Origin: CBDUWP01 sp965370955
GTDB lineage: Bacteria; Planctomycetota; Phycisphaerae; Sedimentisphaerales; Anaerobacaceae
Length of the DNA stretch: 11,384 nucleotides
Assembly: GCA_965370955.1 (NCBI GenBank)
Contig: CBDUWP010000045.1
Span: 1-11,384, forward strand
Direction of reading: 5' to 3'
Program-made: the position numbers and the translations under genes
The notes under the pieces: generated by a model
Told to the model about the DNA's origin: nothing
What the model saw: the letters and a program-made list of their open reading frames with translations, nothing else
Databases searched by the model: none
Shown: positions 1 to 9,528 of the stretch, piece after piece
How the letters are laid out: each line of letters begins with the position of its first letter
Numbering within the stretch: position 1 is the first letter of the stretch

Positions 1-2
1 TG

Positions 3-557
3 GTTAAGCATACGTGGCTGGCTGTGCTGTTTCTGTTCTTCGCTAATCCGTTGCCGGATCGAATCTATCGGAGCGCAACTATTCCAATGAGGCAAATCGC
101 AGCGTCAATAGCAGCGACATTGCTTAGTCTAGTCAATGACCTAAACGCAACCGCAAACGGGGTCGTTATCGATGTAGTATACAAAGGGCAAAAGCTGGAA
201 CCGGCCCTCGATGTGGCGGAAGCTTGCAGCGGAATGAGATTGCTGATGGCTTTTATGGCACTGGGAGTGGCGATGGCTTATTTGCATTATAGGCCGATTT
301 GGCAAAGGCTGGTGCTGCTGGCTAGCACAATCCCAATAGCAATAGCGTGCAATATCGTCAGGGTAACTGTCACAGGATTTATCTATATCATGATCGGGCC
401 AAAATACGCAACGGGATTATATCACGACCTACTGGGAATGCTGATGCTGCCGCTGGCGTTTGGGCTATATGGCTTCTTGGCGTGGTTTATGGCTAATATC
501 TATGTCGAAAAAACAGAACCTGTCGAACAAGATGTTATCGTCAGGCGTAAAAAATAG
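3..557 (+). CDS. Exosortase (exosortase/archaeosortase family), C-terminal part; start off the left edge
   Basis: Integral membrane transpeptidase-like enzyme that recognises PEP-CTERM tails on exported proteins. The frame is open from base 3, so the GTG at 24 is probably an internal valine and the N-terminal membrane segments lie outside the window. The three family signatures are visible in order: EACSGMR with the catalytic Cys at 225-227, NIVRV with the conserved Arg at 360-362, and YHDLLGM with the conserved His at 423-425. Hydrophobic segments surround each motif (about 240-290, 305-350, 365-400 and 435-500), as expected for an active site at the outer face of the membrane. The protein ends in a short charged tail (EKTEPVEQ..RRKK) and carries no fused EpsI domain. 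That partner is instead encoded 41 bases downstream. Family membership is firm from the motifs; the exact exosortase subtype cannot be told. Confidence 0.9.
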   Translation, partial: VKHTWLAVLFLFFANPLPDRIYRSATIPMRQIAASIAATLLSLVNDLNATANGVVIDVVYKGQKLEPALDVAEACSGMRLLMAFMALGVAMAYLHYRPIWQRLVLLASTIPIAIACNIVRVTVTGFIYIMIGPKYATGLYHDLLGMLMLPLAFGLYGFLAWFMANIYVEKTEPVEQDVIVRRKK

Positions 558-598
558 GACAAAACAAAGCTTAGTAAATAAGTAAAACAAAAACAGAA

Positions 599-1363
599 AT
601 GAAAAACAAAATATATAAAATGTATTTGAAACCGGCATTTGTTGTCTGTGTCGTGGTGCTGCTGCTGGCGGTGACATTTAAGTCGATGGCAATAAGCCAC
701 TTCGGCGTCTATTTTACCAAAAAGCCGCTGCCGCTTAGAAAATCGCTCCAGCTGCTGGACGAAAATGGACTAGGTGATTATAAGGTGTTGGCTAGGCGTA
801 AAATACCAGATGAAATTGTTAAAAGTCTCGGAACTAATGATTATATCGAGTGGGTACTGGAAGATGAGTCATTGCCGGCTAATAGCCCGATGAGAAACTG
901 CTCACTTTTTGTGACCTATTATCAAACGCCGGATAGAGTGCCGCATGTGCCGGAGGAATGTTATGTCGGTGGAGGATTTCAAAGGGTCAGCTCAAAGGCT
1001 GAAAATGTCAAAATAGTCGATGGAACAGATGAGTTTAATATACCTATCAGATATCTTGAGTTCGCAGGAAAATCTAAAGGACTATTCGAAATAGTAACGA
1101 AGTTTCCCGTGATGTATTTTTTTAGTGTCAATGGAACGTTAGGAAACAGCAGGCAAGATGCCAGACTGCAGCTTAATAAAAATCTCTTTGGAAAATATTC
1201 CTATTTCAGCAAGGTCGAATGGAAATTCTTTAATCGAACTGCGACCGGAACCACAATCTATCCAAATAAAAAAGACTCAATCAAAGCAAGTCAAAAATTA
1301 CTGCAAACAGTCGTGCCGATCTTACAGAAACATTGGCCAAGCGATGAAGAGTTGAAAAAATAA
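599..1363 (+). CDS. EpsI-like exosortase-associated protein (DUF3485 type)
   Basis: This 254-residue protein has one N-terminal membrane segment (about residues 11-30), so most of it should face the periplasm. The family mark is VPHVPEECYVGGGF at residues 114-127, which matches the H-x-P-E-x-C-Y/L-x-G-x-G motif of EpsI proteins; His116, Glu119/120 and Cys121 are the likely conserved residues. A KPLPLRKSL stretch after the membrane segment is also typical of the family. EpsI proteins accompany exosortases, either fused to the C-terminus or as a neighbour, and are needed for polysaccharide production in some systems; their chemistry is not established. The start ATG at 599 sits in an A-rich leader without a clear Shine-Dalgarno site. 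Translation may therefore depend on coupling to the exosortase gene ending at 557. A second ATG at 620 also lacks a ribosome site, so 599 is kept. Confidence 0.82.
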   Translation: MKNKIYKMYLKPAFVVCVVVLLLAVTFKSMAISHFGVYFTKKPLPLRKSLQLLDENGLGDYKVLARRKIPDEIVKSLGTNDYIEWVLEDESLPANSPMRNCSLFVTYYQTPDRVPHVPEECYVGGGFQRVSSKAENVKIVDGTDEFNIPIRYLEFAGKSKGLFEIVTKFPVMYFFSVNGTLGNSRQDARLQLNKNLFGKYSYFSKVEWKFFNRTATGTTIYPNKKDSIKASQKLLQTVVPILQKHWPSDEELKK

Positions 1364-1473
1364 GAGAGCAGGTTTACTGTAACAAATTTTAATATCACAA
1401 AATTGACGAAGCTGAAAATGGATTTGGCTTTGACTGTTTATATCTAAAATATGAAATTTTTAAGAGGTGAATT

Positions 1474-4400
1474 ATGGCTGGAAGAAGACTCAATAGAAAA
1501 GTAGCTTTTATTGGTTTAATCTTATTTGTTATCGTGATACTGGCGGCGATCGCAGCTGTTATGATGTTGAGCAGAAATCCAGAACCCTATATCAAAGATG
1601 CCAGAGCAGCTGTCGAAAAAGCTAAGCTTACAGAGGATGCTGATGAAAAAATCGAACTGTATGATGAGGCTGTTGCTGATTTTTCAAGAGCCAGAAGCTA
1701 TGCCAAAACCGACCAATTGAGAATAGAACTATTGTTTGAACAAATGTTTATCCATGAAGATCAGGGTCAATGGAAAAAAATACTCGGCTGCTGGAAAGGT
1801 ATTGAATCGCTGGAAGCGGATAATGTCGAGGCTCTTTATGGTCAGCTAAAATACTATTATATAACAGCTGACAGTGGAACAAACCAACTCTGGAAAGAAG
1901 TGCTCGCCCAGACAGAGAAATTCCTGAAAATTGCACAAGAAAAAGCAATGATGGATGTGGATTTAAAAGGCATCTTGACTGTTGGAGAAATGGATGATGG
2001 TCTAAGCTGTAAAAAATTAGGGAATTATTTGTATCTGCTTAAAGCGAAAGCGAAGCTGCAAGCTATTAAGTCAGGTCAAGCAATCGATGTCGATATGGCA
2101 ATCGAAGAGGTCTTTACAGATCTTAATATGGCGACAGAAGCGGATAGCGAAAATGTCGATGTCTATAGCTTGATGTCGTTGGCGAATATGGAAAAAAGCA
2201 GAATCCTAATTGCAAGAGGGGATGTCGAAGGCGAAACAATCGCAATCAAAGAAGCAACTGATGTTTTGCAAAAAGCTATCGAACTTGCGCCGAATAAACC
2301 ATTGTCATATATAAATTTATTGACGATGAAAATGATGGCGGCAAACAAACTCGAGGGCGAAAAGCAAACTGAAAAAATTAAATCAATAGAAAATGAATTC
2401 GTGGCTCTGACAGAAAAATTTGATACTGATCCGAAAATATTTTCAGCAATATCAAAGTGGTATCAAATAAGTAAAACAGAAAATCTCGAAAAAGCTATCG
2501 CCGCAGCTGAAAAAGCTTTAGAACTCGATGGAGAAAATGTTGCCTATGCAATGAGTCTGTGTCAGCTGTATAATCGATATGCCAATTTTTATAGCGATGC
2601 GGCTTTCTTCAATAAAGCTCTTGTACTGGCTGAAACTGTGCAAAATTGGCCGGATATGCAGGATGGGGCAGGCGGGCCGAGAATGTATCTGAACCAACGT
2701 AATAAACATTATCTTTATCGCATTTTAGCTTCTTATTATGCCGACCAAATCGTTGATCCAATCGAAATGCTAGATGATCAGCAGCAGCAAAAGGTTATCG
2801 ATAAGCTTGATAAAATTGTCTATGCGATCGAACAAATGGTCGGTAGTGGTGAAAATCCAGAAATTATCAAATGGAAAGGTATTGTTGCCTTTATTAAAGG
2901 TGATAAAAAAGCGGTTAAGCAGATGTATGCAGCCTATGAACGTATAAAAGCGGGCGGAGGAAGAGATTCGATGCTTACCTATGTGTTGGCAAAAGCATTC
3001 GAAAATTCGGCGGAAGTCGGGGCAAGAGGAGAGTTCCTCTCTGAAGCCTTAAGAGCCGGCATAGCATACAATAAACCTTATGTAATCTTGGAATATTGCG
3101 AGCTGCTGCTCAAACTGAAAATATGGCCGACTATAATATCAAACGTGAGAGATTACGAAAATAAATTCGGCTCAACTGATAGGACAAAAGCTATTCTGGC
3201 AAAAGCATTTGTCGGTGCAAATCAATTCGACCATGCGGAATCTTTGATTGCTGAAATGGATGCGGATAATGCAGATGTTATTTTGCTTAAAATCAAACTC
3301 CTAACCGGAAAGATCAGTCACGTCAGCAGGGCTGCGGCCAAGCGAAGATTAGATGAAACTGATGGCGAAACTGAAATTGCTAAAGATACAAACGATAATT
3401 TCTTTGAATTGGACGAACTGAAAAGTTATGTACAACAAAAAGCTGACCTAACTGAAAAATTGATTGCGACTAATGCTGATTTAGTGACAAACGATCTGTT
3501 TGTAGCCGTGTGTCGCGGATATATGTCTGAAAAAAAATATGAAAAAGCTCGCTCTATGGCTGAATATTTTAATAGGATATATCCGGAAAATGTCAGTGCT
3601 AAAGTTTTGTCTACTTTGATGGTTGAACCTGATCCGGGTCAGGTGACAACTGAAAAAATCAGAGAAATTGAATTGGCTGTTCGCCAAAAGGAAATCACCA
3701 ATCCAGCAGCAAAAAATGCCTCCATCGCCAGCTACTATAGAGATAGCGGCCAAACAGATGAAGCAATTGCATATTTCAAAAAAGCTATCGGTATCGAAGA
3801 TGGCGGGCAAGTGTCAACTTATGACGCAGAAAGCGAAAGCTATAAATGGCAAGTGATGTCGGTCGGATATCTGTTCGATTTGATTGCAAATACAAAGGAT
3901 ATAGCGGTTGCGGAAGTTTTGGCAACAATAGCTAAAAATGAAGATCTGGACGCTTGCGGAGGACAATTCTATGCTGCTAGAGTCAGCATAATGAAAAAAG
4001 ATTACGAGCAGGCTCTAAGAAATCTCGACGCATCATTAAAGGAAAGGCCGGTGTTCTCTCAGGCTTATATGATTCGGGCAACGGTTAACAGCTTCTTAGG
4101 CGATGACCAAAAAGCAATAGAGGATATTCATAAAGCTATAGCGATTATGCCGCAGAGCAAGGAAACTGCGAGAATTTTGGCAAATATTTTGTATCGCAGA
4201 AACCAAAGGCTCGGCAATAGCGTCACTCAATCGCAAAAAGATGAAACACAAGCGGCAATCGAAAGAGCTATGACTCTGGATAATAGAAATGCCGAACTGG
4301 CTATCTTTTATGCACAATATATAAGCGAACAAGAACCGCAAAGAGCATTGGCGCTGATGCAGAATATACAAAAAATGTTTCCAACTGTTAAAAACGCTGT

Positions 4401-6336
4401 CGCTTTAGGGCAGATGGCGCAGAAAAATGCTCAAAACCAAACCGATCCCGATCAACAGAAAGTGTTACTCGAAATTGCTCTAGCAGCATTTGAAAATGCA
4501 ACCAAAATCGATCCGGCAAGTCAGCAAGCTCTTAACAGTTTGGCTGAATATTATAGGCAGACAAATCAACCCAAAAAAGCGGAAGAACTTTTAGGCCAAT
4601 CCAATGACGAAATGCTGCTGTGGAGGCATTATATAAAGAATGGCCAAATGGACGAGGCGAAGGAAATTCTAACTAGACTTCTCGCCGATTCGCCAGAGGA
4701 TATTGTATTGCTTAAGGGATCATTGTATGTAGCTCATAGCGAAAATGATGCAAAGGCGGTCGAAGAAATCTCAAATCGGCTCATTGAAGTTGATGATAAT
4801 GTACTCAATCGTTTGGCACAAATCGAGGCAATGCTGAAAGTAGGGTTGGCTGAACAGGCTGAATCAAAACTGAAAAGTCTAAAAGAAAAATATCCAGATG
4901 ATCAGCAGGCAATCGTCTTCGAAGTGATGGTTACTGCGCAATTAGGACATGCAGAAAAAGCTTTGGAATTGGCTAATATCGCAATCACTAATGGTCATAT
5001 CGATGCTAAATTGTGGAGCATTAGAGGGCAACTCAATGCGGCTATGGCAAATTATCAGCAGGCTTTGGAAGATTTTAAGCAAAGCTTATTATTACAAAAT
5101 GATCCGATTGTGAGGTTGTCACTGGCTAAAATTTATGCACGGCTAGGAAACGAAGACCAAGCTACTATTGAACTTGAAGGTCTCGTTAGAGATCCGCAAT
5201 CGCCTGTGCAAGTAGGATTGCTGTTGGAAACTATATATGGAGCCAGCAAAAGACTGAGCGAATTGAGCAAGTTTTATGACACTGTTATGGAGCTATATCC
5301 TGACAATATGATGTGGGTGAAAAAAGCGGCGGCTTTTGCGCTTGCACAAAAGGATTACAACAAAGCAGGGCAATTGTTTGTCAAATGTTGGAATGTTACG
5401 AGCAATGCCGGAAGGCCTGATGGCGATGCCCTAGATGGATTTTTTGATACGCTGATCAGAAGCGGAAATCTAGATGCATTTTTCGCCGAAAGTAAAAATC
5501 GTATCGATACAGAATTTGGGCCAATTGTTTTATATTGGATGGCTGTTGCTAAGCTAGAGCAGGGAGACAGAGAGCAGGCAAGTGAATATGCCAGAAAAGC
5601 ACTAGAAAGAGCAGCGAAAGATGAGCCGATGGTCAGTAAGCTACTAATGAGAACATATGATCTGTTAGGGCCTGAGGAGGTGACGAAATATGGTGAGGAT
5701 AGATTGGCGGAAAATCCAGATTCCATGCAAGCTAATTATTCGTTGTGTGATATTGCTTTGATACAGGAGAGATATAATGAGGCAGTTAAATATGTCGATA
5801 AATGTATCGAAATCGCCGCAGATAGTCCCAATAAAATCGAGTACGAACTTAAAAAGGCGGCAATCTACTCAGCGGCCTACAATAAGACCCATAATAATGA
5901 CTATATTAAAAAATCAATAGAACAGTATGAAAGTCTGCTCAAAAAATTGCCGAATAATACAGGGTTATTGAATAATCTGGCGTATTTGAAGGCGGATGCA
6001 GGACTAGATCTGCAAGAAGCTCAGCAGTATGCAGAAAAGGTTTGCAAAATATCGCCGAATGAGCCGGGATATTGGGACACTTATGCTTATGTGTTGTATA
6101 AAAATGGTCAATATGAGCGGGCGTTAGAAATGATGAACAGAGCATTGCAGCTCTACGGAAATCGTGGAATCGATGTGGGCTGGGATGTGTACTGGCATCA
6201 GGGCTTGATTTGTGAAAAGCTCGGAAATAAGGAAAATGCGGCAGCGGCTTATCAGCTGACTCTGCAAACGGGCGAAAACAAAATACCAAACGAAATTGCT
6301 GATGATATTAAAGAGGCAATAAAACGACTCGAATAG
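1474..6336 (+). CDS. Giant membrane-anchored TPR-repeat protein of an exosortase/EPS locus
   Basis: This 1620-residue protein has a basic N-terminus, one hydrophobic segment (about residues 10-32) and then an almost entirely helical, charged body. Helix pairs of tetratricopeptide type recur throughout. Clear examples lie near residues 340-365, 753-778, 831-892, 1020-1040, 1178-1238, 1354-1381, 1420-1450, 1532-1563 and 1571-1600, with the usual A..Y...G....A...Y/F..AL pattern. No lipobox cysteine follows the hydrophobic segment, so it is more likely an inner-membrane signal anchor or cleaved signal than a lipoprotein. TPR proteins in exosortase loci (the PrsT type) and in polysaccharide secretion systems (AlgK, BcsC, PgaA) act as envelope scaffolds; a scaffold role here is inference. 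The start is supported by AGAGGTGA at 1463-1470. The 110-base gap upstream shows no terminator, and the kinase gene starts 22 bases after the stop. Confidence 0.85.
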   Translation: MAGRRLNRKVAFIGLILFVIVILAAIAAVMMLSRNPEPYIKDARAAVEKAKLTEDADEKIELYDEAVADFSRARSYAKTDQLRIELLFEQMFIHEDQGQWKKILGCWKGIESLEADNVEALYGQLKYYYITADSGTNQLWKEVLAQTEKFLKIAQEKAMMDVDLKGILTVGEMDDGLSCKKLGNYLYLLKAKAKLQAIKSGQAIDVDMAIEEVFTDLNMATEADSENVDVYSLMSLANMEKSRILIARGDVEGETIAIKEATDVLQKAIELAPNKPLSYINLLTMKMMAANKLEGEKQTEKIKSIENEFVALTEKFDTDPKIFSAISKWYQISKTENLEKAIAAAEKALELDGENVAYAMSLCQLYNRYANFYSDAAFFNKALVLAETVQNWPDMQDGAGGPRMYLNQRNKHYLYRILASYYADQIVDPIEMLDDQQQQKVIDKLDKIVYAIEQMVGSGENPEIIKWKGIVAFIKGDKKAVKQMYAAYERIKAGGGRDSMLTYVLAKAFENSAEVGARGEFLSEALRAGIAYNKPYVILEYCELLLKLKIWPTIISNVRDYENKFGSTDRTKAILAKAFVGANQFDHAESLIAEMDADNADVILLKIKLLTGKISHVSRAAAKRRLDETDGETEIAKDTNDNFFELDELKSYVQQKADLTEKLIATNADLVTNDLFVAVCRGYMSEKKYEKARSMAEYFNRIYPENVSAKVLSTLMVEPDPGQVTTEKIREIELAVRQKEITNPAAKNASIASYYRDSGQTDEAIAYFKKAIGIEDGGQVSTYDAESESYKWQVMSVGYLFDLIANTKDIAVAEVLATIAKNEDLDACGGQFYAARVSIMKKDYEQALRNLDASLKERPVFSQAYMIRATVNSFLGDDQKAIEDIHKAIAIMPQSKETARILANILYRRNQRLGNSVTQSQKDETQAAIERAMTLDNRNAELAIFYAQYISEQEPQRALALMQNIQKMFPTVKNAVALGQMAQKNAQNQTDPDQQKVLLEIALAAFENATKIDPASQQALNSLAEYYRQTNQPKKAEELLGQSNDEMLLWRHYIKNGQMDEAKEILTRLLADSPEDIVLLKGSLYVAHSENDAKAVEEISNRLIEVDDNVLNRLAQIEAMLKVGLAEQAESKLKSLKEKYPDDQQAIVFEVMVTAQLGHAEKALELANIAITNGHIDAKLWSIRGQLNAAMANYQQALEDFKQSLLLQNDPIVRLSLAKIYARLGNEDQATIELEGLVRDPQSPVQVGLLLETIYGASKRLSELSKFYDTVMELYPDNMMWVKKAAAFALAQKDYNKAGQLFVKCWNVTSNAGRPDGDALDGFFDTLIRSGNLDAFFAESKNRIDTEFGPIVLYWMAVAKLEQGDREQASEYARKALERAAKDEPMVSKLLMRTYDLLGPEEVTKYGEDRLAENPDSMQANYSLCDIALIQERYNEAVKYVDKCIEIAADSPNKIEYELKKAAIYSAAYNKTHNNDYIKKSIEQYESLLKKLPNNTGLLNNLAYLKADAGLDLQEAQQYAEKVCKISPNEPGYWDTYAYVLYKNGQYERALEMMNRALQLYGNRGIDVGWDVYWHQGLICEKLGNKENAAAAYQLTLQTGENKIPNEIADDIKEAIKRLE

Positions 6337-6346
6337 ATGTGTTCTT

Positions 6347-6350
6347 GAGG
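6347..6350 (+). promoter_or_regulatory. Ribosome binding site deciding the start of the Wzc-like gene
   Basis: GAGG at 6347-6350 lies 8 bases before the ATG at 6359 but only 2 bases before the in-frame GTG at 6353. The spacing favours the ATG, two codons shorter than the longest open frame. Confidence 0.6.
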
Positions 6351-6358
6351 ATGTGAGT

Positions 6359-8542
6359 ATGGCTACACAGAGACAATTTACTGCTAATCAAATGGCTGGT
6401 CAAATGCCGATGATGACGCCTAAAGATATTTGGCAAATCGTGAGAAGGCATATATGGCTGATAATTATCTTGACCATGTTAGGGGCTTTCTCCGGCGTAG
6501 GTGGATATCTAGTATTAGCTAAGTATAGGCCAACCTTTCGATCGCATACTTTTGTCGAAGTCTTGTCGCCTGATATTAAAGACCCAATGCAGATAACCAG
6601 CGTCGGGACAAACGAAAAAAGAATGTATGGGCACAGAGTTTCAATTGCAGGGAGAATTCGACATAGAACAACTCTAATGAAATTGCTGGAAAGAGAAGAA
6701 ATTCAAAAAACCAAGTGGTTCAACCAGTTCGGAGAAAATAAAGGCTCAAGGCTTAAAAATGCAATCAAAGATTTAGAAAAACGTTTCGGAGTCTCACCAT
6801 CAAGAGATGGTGACACCATCACGCTTTCTATGGTATGTAGATATAAATATGAAGCACCAAAAATTGTTAATGAAATGATTAAAATGTTTCTGGCATCACA
6901 CGGCGAAAGTAAGCGAAAAGAAATTGCCGCAAAAATGACAAACCTCAAACAGCAACAAACGACTGTTCAGAGGGAAATTGATGATATATCTGGAACTATA
7001 ACCAGTGTTAGAGAAAAATGGGACTTTATCGATCTCAAAGATCGGGACCAAAGAGATACTGCTACGTTAAAACTCGACAATCTCGAGCTTGAACGCAATT
7101 CTCTTAATTTGTTGATCCAACAGGCTAAAACGAATATCGAAACACTTCAAAAACAGGCAACAGGGCCAGTCAATGAGCAAATCGAGCATCAAATTGAAAA
7201 TGATCCAGTGGCTCTTATGTTAGCGCAGCGGTTGGTAAACACCAGGACTGAACTGGCAGCAAAGCTTACCAAATTCGGTGAAAATCATGACGAAATCAGA
7301 AGAATTAGAGAGCATCTCGAGAGAATTGTACAAGAAAGGCTTGCGAGAAAATCATATATCGCTGAACAAACAAGGCAATCAAACCTCAAAAATGCGATAG
7401 ATGATTTTGCTGTGTTGAATAGTCGCTCTGAGGAATTGACAAAAATGCTGGAAAAAGCGGCTGCAAGAAAAAAAGATCTGGAAATGGCAAGGGTCGAATA
7501 TGAGAAAAAGAAAGTGCTGCTGGATGAGAGACAAGCTGTCTTGGATGATCTGAAACTGCAAGTAGAAAAAATGAAGATGATGTATCAAGATCCGGATATG
7601 CCTAAAATCAGAAGAGGGCCAGAAGCGCCAGTGCCGCTGCAAAGACACTCGCCAAGCAAAATGATCTATATCCCCGGCGGAACCATGCTGGGATTTATGT
7701 TCGCTATGGGGTTGGCATTTTTGATTGAACTCTTAAACGATCTCCTGAGAACGCCGAGAGATATTGTTCGGCATCTTAATACGAGACTTTTGGCTGTTAT
7801 ACCTGACGCATCAGAAGATCGGCAATTACGAAAAGTTAAACTGGAAAATGTGGTGGGGAATGCACCCTATTCCATCGTAAGCGAGTCATATCGGCAATTA
7901 AGGACTACTCTTAAATTGGCAGATTCTTCCGCTGAATCGAAAGTTTTCCTAATTAGCAGCCCAGCGTCCGGAGATGGAAAAACATCAGTAGCTGCAAATC
8001 TGGCAATGTCACTGGTTTCAGAGGAGAAAAAAGTCCTATTGATCGATGCTAATTTCTGGAGGCCGGCTATCGGCGAAATATTTGCTAATAAAACCAAAGA
8101 TGATGATGAAATAAGCGTCTTAGGGCTTGGTGATTATCTTGAGGCCAATGCCTCAATCGATGATATAATTACCAGTACTAATATCGATGGATTGGCAATT
8201 ATTCCAACCGGAACAAAATCAGATCAAAGTTCAGAAAAACTTGGCGGCGATATAATGAAAAAATTGATCGCTGACGCAAAAGGAAAATATGATTATGTCA
8301 TTATTGATGGTCCGCCAGTATTGCTCGTAAGTGATACCAAAATGTTGGCTAAACTAACTGATGGAACAATAATGGTTTGTAATGCTAATCTGACAACAAG
8401 AGGCGTGGGGCAAAGAGTGTTAAAAGAACTAAATCAAATTGATGCCGTTGTTACTGGCTGTGTCTTATTCGCAGCTAAGTCAATGAAGGGCGGATACTTC
8501 CAAGAACAATTCAGACTGCAAAAACAGTATCAAAATAATTAA
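6359..8542 (+). CDS. Polysaccharide co-polymerase with BY-kinase domain (Wzz plus CpsD/Wzc-like ATPase)
   Basis: This 727-residue inner-membrane protein controls chain length or export of a polysaccharide. It has a Wzz-type N-terminal region with a first membrane segment at about 33-54, a long periplasmic coiled-coil region at about 190-415, a proline-rich stretch (PVPLQRHSPSK) and a second membrane segment at about 436-460. A cytoplasmic P-loop domain follows: Walker A SGDGKTS with Lys541, Walker A' LLIDANFWRP starting at about residue 561 with Asp563, and Walker B YVIIDGPP with Asp650. This order is that of fused BY-kinases such as E. coli Wzc and GumC/EpsB-like proteins. Two points are odd. 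The second acidic residue of Walker A' is Asn565, and the tail after the domain has only two tyrosines (Tyr713 and Tyr724) instead of a cluster. ATP binding seems intact; autophosphorylation is less certain. Confidence 0.9.
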   Translation: MATQRQFTANQMAGQMPMMTPKDIWQIVRRHIWLIIILTMLGAFSGVGGYLVLAKYRPTFRSHTFVEVLSPDIKDPMQITSVGTNEKRMYGHRVSIAGRIRHRTTLMKLLEREEIQKTKWFNQFGENKGSRLKNAIKDLEKRFGVSPSRDGDTITLSMVCRYKYEAPKIVNEMIKMFLASHGESKRKEIAAKMTNLKQQQTTVQREIDDISGTITSVREKWDFIDLKDRDQRDTATLKLDNLELERNSLNLLIQQAKTNIETLQKQATGPVNEQIEHQIENDPVALMLAQRLVNTRTELAAKLTKFGENHDEIRRIREHLERIVQERLARKSYIAEQTRQSNLKNAIDDFAVLNSRSEELTKMLEKAAARKKDLEMARVEYEKKKVLLDERQAVLDDLKLQVEKMKMMYQDPDMPKIRRGPEAPVPLQRHSPSKMIYIPGGTMLGFMFAMGLAFLIELLNDLLRTPRDIVRHLNTRLLAVIPDASEDRQLRKVKLENVVGNAPYSIVSESYRQLRTTLKLADSSAESKVFLISSPASGDGKTSVAANLAMSLVSEEKKVLLIDANFWRPAIGEIFANKTKDDDEISVLGLGDYLEANASIDDIITSTNIDGLAIIPTGTKSDQSSEKLGGDIMKKLIADAKGKYDYVIIDGPPVLLVSDTKMLAKLTDGTIMVCNANLTTRGVGQRVLKELNQIDAVVTGCVLFAAKSMKGGYFQEQFRLQKQYQNN

Positions 8543-8588
8543 AATCAAAATAACTAAAAAAAATGCTGATTCTAAATCAAGGAAGAAA

Positions 8589-9527
8589 ATGGATAAATTT
8601 CTCGTCACAGGAGGAGCTGGATTTATCGGCTCCAATATCTGCAGAAAATTGGTCGAACAAAAATGTTTTGTAAGGGTTTTAGATAATCTGCTAACAGGTA
8701 AAGAAAGCAATCTGGCTGATATCAGAACCAATGTCGAATTTATCAAAGGAGATATGACCGATCCCGAAACAGCTGCTGAAGCTGTCAAAGGAATCGATGT
8801 GGTTCTGCATCAGGGGGCCTTGCCTTCTGTGCCGAAAAGCGTAGATAATCCTGCTGCGACCCATCAGCATTGTGTCAATGGAACATTTAATATGCTCGAA
8901 GCAGCACGCAAAGCGAATGTTAAAAGATTTGTATATGCGGCGAGCTCTTCGGCTTATGGTGATGCGCCTATCTCACCTAAAGTTGAAACAATGGTGACCA
9001 GTCCTTTGTCACCCTATGCGGCAGCAAAATTGTTCGGCGAATATTATTGCAGTGTCTTCTATAAGGTCTTCGGCTTAGAAACTATAGCACTGAGATATTT
9101 TAATGTGTTCGGGCCATATCAAGATCCTAAAAGCGAATATGCAGCAGCTATCCCAGCATTTGTGACAACAATCTTAAAAGACCAATCGCCGACAATCTAT
9201 GGCGATGGTGAACAAAGTCGAGATTTTACCTATATCGATAATGTGGTAACAGCCAATCTGCTCGCAGCTAGAGCAAAAAAAACCGAAGGGCAAGTTGTTA
9301 ATATTGCTTGCGGAAACGCAGTGACAATAAATGAAATTATCCAGATGATAAATGAGGCTGTCGGCAAAAATGTTATCGCGAAATATGAGCCCACAAGAGC
9401 AGGAGATGTTAAGCACTCCCTCGCTGATATAGCAAAGGCTAAAGAAGTTATAGGCTATGAGCCAGTTGTTGATTTTAATACCGGCCTAAATATGGCAATC
9501 AAATGGTATAAAGAAAATCTTATGTAG
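8589..9527 (+). CDS. NAD-dependent UDP-sugar 4-epimerase (extended SDR, GalE/WbpP-like)
   Basis: This 312-residue cytoplasmic enzyme should interconvert C4 epimers of a UDP-hexose for surface polysaccharide synthesis. The N-terminus carries the NAD-binding TGGAGFIGS motif (residues 7-15). The active site shows the AASSSAYG strand (about 117-124) and the Tyr143-x-x-x-Lys147 pair in SPYAAAK. ALPSVPKSV (about 77-85) and RYFNVFGPYQDP followed by YAAAIPAF resemble the UDP-N-acetylglucosamine 4-epimerases of the WbpP/TviC type more than housekeeping GalE, but the substrate cannot be fixed from sequence alone. The length is normal for the family. AAGGA at about 8579-8583 precedes the ATG by a suitable distance. 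The gene follows the kinase gene by 46 bases and is the last plus-strand gene of the locus in this window. Confidence 0.9.
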   Translation: MDKFLVTGGAGFIGSNICRKLVEQKCFVRVLDNLLTGKESNLADIRTNVEFIKGDMTDPETAAEAVKGIDVVLHQGALPSVPKSVDNPAATHQHCVNGTFNMLEAARKANVKRFVYAASSSAYGDAPISPKVETMVTSPLSPYAAAKLFGEYYCSVFYKVFGLETIALRYFNVFGPYQDPKSEYAAAIPAFVTTILKDQSPTIYGDGEQSRDFTYIDNVVTANLLAARAKKTEGQVVNIACGNAVTINEIIQMINEAVGKNVIAKYEPTRAGDVKHSLADIAKAKEVIGYEPVVDFNTGLNMAIKWYKENLM

Positions 9528-9528
9528 C

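Noticed and set aside
24..26. GTG at 24 as the true start of the exosortase
   Set aside because: The frame is open to the window edge, the upstream residues are also hydrophobic, and the family needs more N-terminal membrane segments.
1403..1450. Two TTGAC boxes (1403 and 1430) as a promoter for the TPR gene
   Set aside because: Neither has a -10 box at a suitable distance.
5355..6289. Long minus-strand open frames inside the TPR gene
   Set aside because: They lie opposite a well-supported gene, lack recognisable domains and ribosome sites, and read as shadow frames.
6353..6358. GTG start two codons upstream for the Wzc-like gene
   Set aside because: The GAGG site is only 2 bases from the GTG but 8 from the ATG at 6359, so the ATG fits better.
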